DNA of 64,000 nucleotides from the NCBI GenBank assembly GCA_016708305.1, contig JADJGB010000002.1, positions 186,001 through 250,000 of the forward strand, given 5' to 3'. Shown one piece after another: positions 28,970 to 39,778 of this stretch. The notes beneath the pieces were generated by a model, which searched no databases, was not told where the DNA came from, and saw only the letters and a program-made list of their open reading frames with translations. The translations under genes and the position numbers were made by a program. Each line of letters starts with the position of its first letter. The first letter of the stretch is position 1. This DNA is from Sphingobacteriales bacterium (lineage in GTDB: Bacteria; Bacteroidota; Bacteroidia; Chitinophagales; Chitinophagaceae).

Positions 28970-30425
28970 TCATTTCCCAGTATAAAGTACTTTGTCGGGA
29001 ATAAATTCTTCTCTTATAAACCGACTTGACCATCCGACTTCTAAAATTTCACCCATATAATCTTCAAAATAAATCAACTCAATCTCGTGTAAGCCAGGCT
29101 CCAATGCTATTTTTCCTTCTTTACGTTGAGCGCTGTGAGAACCATCATTATCCACCACTACTATCCCATCTATTGATAATTTAGACCCATCATCAGAATA
29201 CGTATAAAAACGATACACTGCCTTCTCCGGAATTTCTATAAGTCCTTTAAACACAAGGGCAAATGAATCCCTTGATTTGGCAGGCAGTAATGAAAAATTA
29301 TTGACTACTCCTTCTTTAATAAGTTTTCCCTTAGTAAATATATCGTTAATTTTTTTTAATCGTCCACCTTCATAATAGGTAAGTGAAAGCCCTGATATTT
29401 TATTTTTAACATCAGACCTGGCAGGCATGTAAATCATTGTTTCTTCATCATCAGCAGAAAAACCAGCGGGGAAATAATATGCAAACTCTACCCCTTTTCT
29501 GGTACGAATCCAAGTATCAAATTGAAATTTACCTTCATATAAATTAATAATCCGACTTCCTCTTTCCAATACCCCATAAGCATCTATCCCTGATGTTCTG
29601 CCAAATGCCAAAGCAATATCATGTTCAATGCCAATATAGTCATTGTTATGGTCGTGGCCAACAAAAACACCCATTACATCCGCTTTTTCAATAAAAGAGC
29701 TAAATAGTCCTGAGTTTATTTCAGAAGCAGCGACACCTTCCTTTTTTATTCCTACAGTGGTCCCTTTCCCTACAATATTATTATACTCAAGCAAAGGAAT
29801 ATGGAAAAAGGCCAGTGCAGGTAGAGGTTGGTTATTATTTTTCTTTGAAAACGCCTCGCTCGTTTTTCGATACCAGTCTATTTGATCAAAATGAATCCAA
29901 TCGTAGTGGCCGTATTTATGAGCTGATGGTTTGTTATGAGAATCTAAGCAATAAAGCAATGCTGCTGATTCCATTCGTTTAGAACCCATAATTGGCAAAA
30001 CATAGTTTCCAACACCAGATATTTCTGATCCCTTCTCCCCAACAAAAACGGAAGATTTATGATTACATCAAAATCTCCTGCCTTGTCAAATCCGTTTCTG
30101 CATCATGATTTCCTAATACAACCGCCTAGGGTATTTTTGCCTTTTCAAATATTTTTCCCAAAGCCCTCCAGCCATCTTTTGTGGGTGGCGCTGTAACAAT
30201 ATCACCGGTTAATACTGCCAAGTCAGGTTTTTCTACTTGCAAAACATAATTTATAACTTCTGTCGTTTTAATACAATTAGGCGACTTGTTATCCCAATGT
30301 ACATCAGTAAATTGAGCTATTTTAAATTGGCCCTCTTTATTAAATTGAAGGGTAATGTTCTTTTGACCATAAGTAAAATAGGCCGTTAACAAAAAGGCCG
30401 CGACTAAAAGCAGGTTTCTTTTCAT
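28970..30425 (-). CDS. Secreted calcineurin-like phosphoesterase with C-terminal PA14 domain (frame broken)
   Basis: Frames 30425-30126 and 29998-28970 together give about 485 residues. After a signal peptide come the metallophosphatase motifs IAQFTDVHWD, LAVLTGDIVT, VVLGNHDAE (read between the two frames), LAFFHIPLLEY and VFVGHDHNNDY. A PA14 domain fills the last 130 residues (YSDDGSKLSIDGIVVVDNDGSH). The breaks are a TAG where a Trp codon (TGG) is expected at about 30128, and two missing T's near 30070 and 30050. It closes the phospho-mannoside locus, 10 bp after the fused phosphatase gene. The fold resembles purple-acid-phosphatase-29/Icc-type enzymes. Confidence 0.82.
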
Positions 30426-30435
30426 GTGTAAATAT

Positions 30436-32384
30436 TTATAATTTCAATAATTTTTTCATTTTGTGAAATATTTCAGTGTTTTTATATATGCCCATAAACT
30501 CCTTCGAACCAGGTCCGTAGGCAAAGACAGGAAGCATAATGGGAGTATGATCATCTGTTACATAATAGCCTGTAATCAACCCCTTCTCGCGATCACCATC
30601 AATGAGGGTTAAACCGCCAGTTTCATGGTCGGCGGTAACCACCACCAAAGTTTCGCCATTACTATCGGCAAACTTTAACGCCTCAGCAATTGCCATATCA
30701 AAACTTAGCATTTCTACAATCGAACCCGGTAATGAGTTTGAGTGACCCGCATAATCAATTTTGGCTCCTTCTACCATCAGAAAGAAACCTTTGTCATTTG
30801 CTTTTTGCAGTTTATCTATACTCATTTTAGTTATTCGTGCCAGCAGGTCAAGGGTTCCTTGGGTGGCGGCCAAATCCATACGGCCATCTGCGCAAATTAC
30901 CTTATGATCATCCTTATTTAATTCTTCAAAATCATCGGTTAGCCGATATATTTTTTTTAATTTAGCTAAATACTCATTTTTATCTTTCCTTTCTGTAAAT
31001 ACACCCATTCCACCACCTGCAAGCAGTGTCAGCTTGCCATCGAGCAGGTAATTTGTAAGTTGGTCGGTATAGTCTCTATCTGTGGCATGGCCATAAAAAG
31101 CCGCAGGAGTTGCATCAGCAAGGTTTCCTAAGGTAATAACGCCGCAAGCAAGTCCCTTGTCAAAAGCGTAATCCGTTAAGGAAGGCGTAGCTTTTCCATC
31201 GGCAGCCATACTGATATGGCGGTTAAAGGTTGGTTCGCCGGTCGCCATTGCACTGCCCCCCGCACCAGAATCGGTTGTATAGGCATCTGCAGGACTGTTC
31301 ATTTGAATACCGATATTTTTAAAATTGAAAAGTGTTAAACCTTTATTTACGGTTTCGGCTGCATTTATTTGCGCCAGGCCCATGCCATCTCCAATAAGAA
31401 AAATAACGTTTTTCACTTTTGTATTTGCAGCATTGTTCAGATAGGTCGGCTGATACACTTCCACACTCTTTGTCAGTTGTATTTTTTCCCTGTCAAACCC
31501 TTTGAAACCAGACGTTGTTTTATCCAATCTATCAGTAGTAGTCAATCCATGAGAATGGTTTGGGTCTTTCGATATTTTATAGTTTTTGTCTTCAAAATTC
31601 TTAAAAAAATCTATACATTTTTCTACTTTATCGGTATTGATAATATCTACTCCCATCGAATGTAAAGTATTCCAGGCGGTAACACCATCAGGCGCTCCCA
31701 AAAACGAATGGGCTTCCCCAAAGAATGTACCTTTTGGATTGCATTTGTAACCTTTAATTTTTGATCAGCAGTTAGTGTCCCCTTTCCGTTCCATTTGGCA
31801 TACTCAAAAAATGGAGGACTTATTAAAGCCACTCTCGATAACTGTTCGGGAGTATATTCTGTATTGATTTGCCCGTCAAAAGAAATAAATTTTGGGTATT
31901 GGGCAAAATTGCCCGGCTTAGGCACATTGCCTGTAATCACTACACGAACTGCATTGGGATTAGCAATAGGATCAAAAACCTTTGGATAATGCTTAAGTAA
32001 TGCTACCACTTTGGAAAGCGTGGGTTCGGCAGATGATTTAAGCTCAATCATCAATTGCAAAATATTATCACTTCCCTTCCAGGCTTTTCCGCCATGCTGC
32101 TCAAAAAGCCTGACAAGCGGCATCACATACATATCTTTAAAGGTGGCGCTCTTTGTTAAATCTTTACGATCGTGACCTACTAACAGCTTTCCATCAGCCG
32201 TTAAATAAACATCAGCTTCAATTGAAAACACTTCCTGAGCATACGCCTGATAGAATGGAACACGTTGGCGATAATCGTTGTGAGAATGTACTAAAACGCG
32301 CTGCTGCGCTATGGCGTACAAACCCAAAAAAATAAACGCCAAAGTTGCCAAAACCGGTTTTGAATAAGCTATTTTCATAATCAT
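30436..32384 (-). CDS. Fusion of PI-PLC/GDPD-like phosphodiesterase and alkaline phosphatase (one frameshift)
   Basis: Frames 32384-31647 and 31701-30436 join when one G is restored in TTTTTGGGAGC (about 31690), giving 649 residues. The N-terminal half, after a signal peptide, has VLVHSHNDYR, FSIEADVYL and LLVGHDRKDL, the catalytic His/Glu-Asp/His pattern of GDPD/PI-PLC-like enzymes. The C-terminal half is an alkaline phosphatase: FLIGDGMGLAQ, nucleophile Ser in YTTDSGAGGSAMATG, VEGAKIDYAGHSNS and VVTADHETGG. The product could cut a phosphodiester and then the resulting monoester in the periplasm. It lies between the GH92 gene and the metallophosphoesterase gene with about 10-bp gaps. Confidence 0.85.
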
Positions 32385-32392
32385 TTATATTT

Positions 32393-35319
32393 CTATCTTA
32401 CAAATAAATTTTCCTTAGGAATGGGGGCATACTGTTTATCGATAACACGCTTCCATGCCCAGCTCAACTCCTCCCCTTCATAATCCTCAAAATACATCAA
32501 CTTATACGGATGAAAACCCTTTTTTAAAGCTATGCGACCGGTAGCAGTGATGGCTGCATGAGAACCATCATTGTCCACCACTTTTGTATTATTAATATAT
32601 AATACACTTCCATCATCTGATTTGGTCATAAATTCATAAACACCATCCTGCGGTATAAAAATATATCCCGAAAAAACAAAGCCAAAATGATCCGTCTGTT
32701 TAGCTCCTTTAATTGTAGGTTCCGCTATTATTCCACTTGCCTTTACATTTGATTTTTCAATTTGGCTAACACTACTAAAGTTCCCTTCATAATACTTGAA
32801 GTTGGTTCCGTTTTCGGTTTTGGGGTTTGTTTCACCTTTCACCATATTAGCTTTTGAAGCCTGAATGGAGAATATACGGCTTGGTTGGTAGCCTTTCTTA
32901 AATGCAATGGCCTGTATCAAATGTGAACCCTGAATACTAAAGGGCGCCTGATATAAACTACTAGTAGTATCAGGTGTACTTCCGTCAAGCGTGTAATAAA
33001 TTACAGCCCCCGCTGTGGCAGAACCTAATTCAACACTCGTTTCACCCATAAATAAATTCAAATCTCCATGATTATATGGAATGGATGCTTTTTGTCCGAT
33101 TGTTAACGAGTAGGGAAGCGCATCTACTTGTGTACCTCTATTTGTATTTGGAGAAGGTGATAATGAAAACGAGAGCTCGCCTCCTTCCATTATTTGATTA
33201 TAGGTAATATAATTATTATTGATTTCTTTGCCGTTTAAAACTACTTTATCAATATAAATATTATCTTTTGGATTGATGGCTTTTATTAACAGTGTTTTGC
33301 CATTTGCCAGATTGATATTTATCTTCTCAAACAAAGGAGTGGTAAGAACAAATTGATTAGAACCGGGACACACCTCATAAATACCCAGACTACTGAGGAT
33401 ATACCAGGCCGACATTTGGCCACAATCCTCATTGCCGCTAATGCCTTCGGGCGTGGGATGATAGAGTTCTTTTAATATACGTCGGGTAAGCTCCTGAGTT
33501 TTCCATGGCTGACCTACATAATTATACAAATAAGCCATGTGATGACTAGGTTCGTTGCCATGAGCATATTGGCCTATCAAACCTGTAATATCAACCATTT
33601 CGCCCTGAATATCAGAAGCAACAATAAACAGACTGTCCAATTGTTTTACAAATTCATCGCTGCCGCCAAATAATTGCTCCATTCCATTTACGTCATGTGG
33701 CACAAAGAAACGGTATTGCCAGGCGGTTGCCTCGGTATATGCCCTACCCGGTTCAAAGGGATTGAAAGGATTATCCCAGTTTCCATCCAATCGTTTCCCT
33801 CTGAAAAATTTTGAAAACCCGTCAAACACATTAATATAAGACAAAGCTTTTTGCCGGTATTTTTCAAAATCTGCCTGCCTTCCCATTTCCTTTGCCATTT
33901 GCGAAATGCACCAATCGTCATAAGCATACTCAATACGCAGGATACAGATTCTCTTTTTATATTAGAGGGTATATAACCCAATCGAGTATAATAATCAGAT
34001 CCTTTTTTATTAATATCAGACGATACCTTCATAGCCTGCAAAGCCTTTTCTGTATCAAAGCCTCTTATGCCTTTTAGGTAAGCATCTGCAATTATCGACA
34101 CTGCATGGTAGCCAATCATGGTACCGGTTTCACCTGCCGAAAGTGGCCATATAGGTAACTCACCCGTATCATCATACATAAGAAGAAGGGAGTTAATCAT
34201 TTGATTTACCAAAGACGTATCTACAATTGTCTGCAGTGGATTCCATGCCCGAAAAGTATCCCAAATTGAAAAAGCGGAATAATATTTTTTCCCACTCGGC
34301 AGTTGAACTGTTTTCATATTATGCCGGCGATATTCACCATTGCTATCGCTCATTAGGTTTGGCATTAACTTGGTGTGATATACGGCAGTATAAAAATTTT
34401 TCTTATCGTCCTCGCTTCCACCCTCTACCGTTATTTGTGAAAGCGCTTCAACCCATTTTTGCTTAGCCTGATGATGAACAGAATCAAAATTAAATTCTCC
34501 CTTTTCAGCCTCAAGATTTAATAGTGCATTTTCCCTGCTTACTGCCGACAAACCTACCTGAATAACTAAAGGCGTAGCATCTGATTTTCCAAATTTTATA
34601 AAAAATTGTTGATTGCTACTGATCGGCACATCACTACCCTTTAATACTTTACCATTATTTATATGCTGAACGCTGTTAAACTTTTTTGAAAAGCGGGCTA
34701 CAAAAAAAACATACTGGTTAGGTGTCCACCCTTGAGTGCGACGCATACCGGAGATCTCATTCTCACCGGTTTGCATAATTTCAAGCGAATCAATACTTTC
34801 CTCTGCCAAAAGATGATGCATGTCGATTATCAGATTTGCATCCTTTGTCTTTTCAAAAGTATATCTGTGCATTCCTGTGTGAGCAGTGGCAGTTAATTCA
34901 GCTTTTATTCCTTCCTGCTTAAAATTTACAGAATAATATCCTGGAGATGCCATTTCATCTTTATGAGAAAAAAGTAAATAGTCAAAAATATATCCATCAG
35001 ATGTGGGCTTAAACTCCTTGGTGGTTGGATGAAAAAGAATATCTCCCAAATCGGCTACGCCGGTACCACTCAGGTGAGTGTGGGAAAAACCGATAATAGC
35101 AGAATCGCTGTAATGATAGCCCGAACAAGCATCCCAGTTTCCAAAGCGAGTATCAGGACTCAACTGCACGGCACCAAAAGGTATTGTTGCACCTGGGAAC
35201 GTGTGGCCATGAGAACCTGTTCCTATCAAAGGATCAACATAATCAATTGGGGCCTTATCTTTTTTTGAGCAGGAAAAAAGTAAAAGAATAAAAAAAAATA
35301 TCAATAACCTTTGTTGCAT
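32393..35319 (-). CDS. GH92 alpha-mannosidase lipoprotein with chitobiase-C-like and PA14 domains (one frameshift)
   Basis: Frames 35319-33688 and 33898-32393 become one 975-residue protein with one base restored near 33940 (KRESVS to EYAYDDWCISQMAK). The start is a lipoprotein signal (ILLLFSCSKKD). The GH92 body shows DPLIGTGSHGHTFPGA, IGFSHTHLSGTG, IWDTFRAWNP, TEATAWQYRFFVPHD and GNEDCGQMSAWYILSSLGIY. A chitobiase/hexosaminidase C-type domain (YYTLDGSTPDTTSSLY) and a PA14 domain (KSDDGSVLYINNTKVVDNDGSH) follow. The Glu of TEATAWQY (near residue 528) is where GH92 mannosidases keep their general acid, so hydrolysis of ordinary alpha-mannosides is expected. Confidence 0.9.
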
Positions 35320-35395
35320 TATTATTAATGAATTATTAAGACAATATGTAATTAACCGAATTCACGGCATTTACTTTATCAACCTGCTTTGCTCA

Positions 35396-37034
35396 TCAGA
35401 TTTTGTTTTCGCCGGTTTTTATCTGAATAACCTGCTGACTGCCTGACCACCTGAGTTTTAAGGTGAACTCAATATTGGAATGAATGACAATAGAAGGTTT
35501 TTCATTAATATTTTTCTATTATTGCACCTGAAGGAAATCAAACCGTTTTTACCAAAAGGATACTGCTCAATCCCATGCTCATCTGTTAATCTAACATCCC
35601 AACCTATTGTTTTATCAACTAAATTTGCCTGAATACCAAAAATTATTTCAAACAAAACAGAAATAGGCACCAGTCCTGTCCATCCAATAAAATCTGGTCT
35701 TGCCAGAAAACCGGGTTCGGTTTTTTCGGGAGCATAGTACTCCCAAAATGTGCCTGTATTTTTATACACTTCCAACACTTGCTCATGATGTTTCATGGCT
35801 AATTCAAAAGCCAATGAATCAAACCCTTTGTTTTTTAGCCCCGTCAATACCATATAATTTGTAGGTGCCCACACTCCTCCCTGCCAATATCGGCCATCTG
35901 CCTGGTACTTGGGATGATTAGCCGGCATTGAAGATATAGGGTGATGCCTGAAAAATGTTTCTTTGTCTTTTAAGTGTTTTACAAAATCTTCTAATTCTTT
36001 CTTTTCCAATACATCTGTCCACAAAGCCCAAAAAGCGCCAATTGACTTCAACGTTCCTTTGGTGCCATCCGAATACCTGTCATATAAAAATGAAGATTTT
36101 GCATCCCACATCTTTTCTTTAATATACCTTTTTAGAAATTTCACATCATCTTCAATGTCCTCAATCTCTTGCCATCGCTCTGTCAGAAAACCAAAGTCAA
36201 CCAAAATTTTCCCAATAAATAATTGTTGCAGACAGGTATCAATCCAGGTCATGTGCCCATTTGAAAAAATAGGGTTATACTGGGCTTGCAGCCGTGGCTG
36301 GTTATCCATACCTGTGCCCCAGCCACTACTCCAATAGGACCCATCCTGCCAGGTATGATTGAGTTTCAGCCATTGATAGTAAGCACAAAGTACAGGAAAG
36401 ATTTTATGTATTCTGTCCAAATCACCATACTGCTTAAAAAAGACAAATTCGCTCCATGGGATAAGGTTTGGGCCGGTACTTGTGGGGTCGTACCTGTGAA
36501 AGCAGTCCTCACCTGTGTCACCCCATATTTCTCTGCAAATAAATCCGTCAGGATGTTGCTTGGCATAAAAGTTATCCAAAGTATGTTGAAAAGGATATGC
36601 TCTGAAACCATACCTTGCAAACATGGTGATGAAGGTAGAGTCCCACATAAAAATATTGCCGTTATATGCAGTATCAATGTATGAACTAATAAAACCATTC
36701 TTTTCATCGGGATCTTTGATATTCCCGAAAGCGATCTCCCATGCTTTCCAATACATGTCTATCGCCTGGTTATTTCCTTTCCAAAATGGTTGCGGCAATA
36801 ATCCCTTTGCCTTATCGAAGCCGGGAGAGGCTATAATTTTTCGTGATGCGTTTCTAAACTCATTTTCCGTAACGAATACATTTTTTATATAGGTGTTTTT
36901 GTATGGAGGACATCCATGCTCAGGCGAAATTGATTTAGGCGAGCCGGTATTTTCACCATAACCTTTTGATATCGGCAATGCAGATGAAGCAGCCAACAAC
37001 CCTGAATTTCGTAAAAATTTCTTCTGGATGACAT
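35396..37034 (-). CDS. GH63/MGH1-like glycoside hydrolase, Tat-type signal, indels at both ends
   Basis: The central frame 36999-35458 carries an (alpha/alpha)6 hydrolase of the MGH1/GH63 type: NIFMWDSTFITMFARYGF, WSSGWGTGMDNQPR, GRYWQGGVWAPTNYMVLTGL and NTGTFWEYYAPE. Adding one T near 37003 extends it upstream to MSSRRNFLRNSGLLAASSALP, a twin-arginine-like signal. Adding one A near 35517 extends it downstream to 35396 with a beta-rich end (EFTLKLRWSGSQQVIQIKTG). The restored protein has 546 residues. GH63 members act on alpha-glucosides and on mannosylglycerate-type substrates. It lies between the LamG lipoprotein gene and the GH92 gene. Confidence 0.8.
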
Positions 37035-37117
37035 AGTTTCAATTTAAGTTCAAATAACTTTATAAAAAGCAAAATACCGGCGGCAATATAACCACCGGTA
37101 CAATTAAAAACAACTTA

Positions 37118-38175
37118 TTACTTTGTTGCATTATAAACCTGAGCAACATCTGCTCCAGACAAAGCATAATTATAAAAATTGACAGAGGCATATTTGGCGC
37201 CAAGTTTAGGATCATAAGCGCCAGTACCATCCTGATTGATTTTTACACTTTTTCCATTGTCAATATCCACAGGCACCATAGCGGCAGAAGCAACCTTGAT
37301 GCCATCAATATAAATCACTGCCTCACTGGTTCGGTTGAAGGTTACTGTAACAAAATGCCAGTCGGTGCCTTTAATAGAAACACTTGTCTGTTTGAAATCA
37401 GTTTTGGTACCTTCGCCATTTCCGGCCACCACTCTTATACCTCCGCCAGGTAAGCAATTAACCAGCCTTTATTGTTGGAGCTGCCCCAATCGAGTGTTCC
37501 CATCATTCCTGGGTCATCGGTGCTTTCGTTGGACTGAAACCAGAAGCTTACCGAAAAATTGCTGTTATTGCCAAATTTTAGCAGATTTGAATTTTCTACA
37601 TCGAGGTAAGATATGACGCCCGGCTTAAAGGTTGCTACAATTCCCCTTTTTGCATCGTCACTAAAACTGCCGATATTATAATCTGTTGTTTTAAGCTCTA
37701 CCGTACTTCCATCTTGTTTTTTTAAATTCACTATTGAGGGCACATCACTGATTACATCAAAATTGTAGGTTTTCATTGACGGATAGTCGAATCCGTCTTT
37801 CCCATCATCATTAAAATATACATTAAATGCCAAAGATGCCCTCTGCCCCAGTGGAATATTCAAATCATTAACAGCGATATTGTATGCAGCCGTCTTCCCA
37901 TTTACGTTAAGAGTGGTGAACACTTTACCAACATTCAAATTCACTACATCTATTTTATTGATATCGAAATTAGATGTCAGATCAATCTTTACCTGCTCTC
38001 CTTTGCGATAATAATCTTTATTTGTATTAACCACAGTGCCCGTTCTTGGGCTGGTGTGGAGCATTGTAAATTCGAGACCTTTCAATCTCCCGTCGGGCTT
38101 ATATTCTACTTCTTTCTTACACGAAGTAATAATGGCCAAAACACTCAAAAAAAAGAATAATATAAAATTTTTCAT
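37118..38175 (-). CDS. LamG-type surface lipoprotein of the PUL (one frameshift)
   Basis: Frames up to 37435 and from 37432 to 37118 join with one base restored in TACCTGGCGG (about 37450), giving 352 residues. I start at ATG 38175; the longer frame begins at GTG. A lipobox (AIITSC) is followed by an Ig-like region and a concanavalin/LamG domain (FSVSFWFQSNE, WHFVTVTFNRTSEAVIYIDG, VNFYNYALSGADVAQVYN). Such proteins take the SusE/SusF place as surface glycan binders. It lies directly downstream of susD. Confidence 0.78.
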
Positions 38176-38197
38176 TTTAAACACTTTTGATTAAAGG

Positions 38198-39767
38198 TTA
38201 ATATCCAATATTTTGTTTCAGATTCTTGCTCTTTGCAATTTCAACATTTGGAATAGCAAATACGTGATTTTAGCAGGATCAAAGTTTCTTGCAGGCCATA
38301 CCTCAATGATATCTAAAGATGCAATACTATTTCCAGACAAATTCACTTTGTATCCATGCAAGGGTTTAGAATATGCTGCTTTGGCATCGCCCCACCGTAC
38401 TAAATCCAAGTGGCGGAATACACCAAATTCCAAGGCAAACTCACATCGGCGTTCATTTTTCAAATCTTCTTTACCTGCATTTGACTTGGGCGCTAAACCA
38501 GCACGAACTCTCACCTGATTGAGGAGCTGATCTCCGTTTTGCCCTTGCCAGATTAAAGCCTCAGCTTTCATCAACAACACATCTGAATATCTTACAATTG
38601 GAATATTTAAATCTGTTGTTCCATTATCGCTACTAGGATTAACAGTTTTGCCCACACAGTCTGCATCCTTAAATGGTTCCAAGTATTTTCTGAAGGTAAA
38701 TGCTGATGGGCTTGACACCGAAGATGGGTTGACAGCCCAAATAATTTGGCGGCCAATAAATTGAGCTGTATCCCCTGGAGCCAGAATAGTTGCCTTCCGG
38801 CGTGTATCACCCGGTGCATACGCATTATACAATTCCAACGTGGGTTGAAAATATCCCCATGTATTGTAGTAACCAAAACCTCCATTTTGGAAAATCACAC
38901 CCGGCAGTTTAGACCCGTCTATTTCAGTACTCGTTACGCTCATGATGTATTCTTTGCTCCAATTATTTTCTATCTTAAATACATCCGCATATTTAGACAA
39001 AAGGGCATGCTTTCCCGAATTGATAACCAGGTTGGTATATTCAACGACCTTAGCATAATATGAATTATCATATTGAGCGGCATACAAAGCGGCTCTTGCC
39101 ATTAAGGACCATGCAGCCGTCTTATGCATGAGGCCTCTTTCATTTTCGGGTATTTCATCAAACCAAGGCAATAAGTCAGATGCTTTCTGCAGGTCATCAA
39201 TGATCATTTTATAATTATCCAAAACGGAAGGCGGTCTTGGAACGTCTATTGAATCCAATGTCGTTTTTTCGGTAACGATTGGAATTCCACCATTTGGCCC
39301 ATTATCGCCATACCAGGGCGCTAACCACAAATAGGCAAACCCACGAAAAAAGTAAGCGTGGCCCAACACCTTATTTTTAACTGCCTCGGATAACTTAGTA
39401 GCCTTTGGCGCTTGTTTTAATAAATTGTTGGCGTAATTGATTGTCTGATACATTTGTGGCCAGTTGTCCCGCACATCACGCGTATTAGACCCATTATCTA
39501 TAAAGTTTTTATGTTTTGAGCTTCGGCTTGTGTACGCCCTGTAATTATGTTATCGCTACAAGTTTCAAACCACATAAAGCCCCTTCCCATTGTGCCCTCT
39601 CTATATTGCCAGTAATATAGTGCATAAATAGCCTGCGTTGCCTGTCCATCAGTCATGTTGGACAATTCGACAGGCTGACCATAAGGTTCAAATTCGAGAA
39701 ATTTTTTACAAGATGGCAATGTAAATAAGATAATTACAAATACTAAAAAAATATATTTCTTGTTCAT
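38198..39767 (-). CDS. SusD/RagB family lipoprotein (two frameshifts)
   Basis: Frames 39767-39498 and 39474-38218 fuse when one A is restored in CATAAAAACTTT (about 39510). A second missing A in GCTAAAATCAC (about 38270) moves the end to 38198 (IPNVEIAKSKNLKQNIGY). The restored 523-residue protein has a lipobox (FTLPSCKKFLEFEP), TPR-like helices (GHAYFFRGFAYLWLAPWYG) and the C-terminal LKNERRCEFALEFGVFRHLDLVRWG typical of SusD. It captures glycan at the cell surface and acts as a lid on the partner SusC. Confidence 0.9.
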
Positions 39768-39778
39768 ATTAATAAGTT

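Noticed and set aside
36366..36707. 113-residue ORF inside the GH63-like gene
   Set aside because: Frame shadow on the same strand of a well-supported enzyme.
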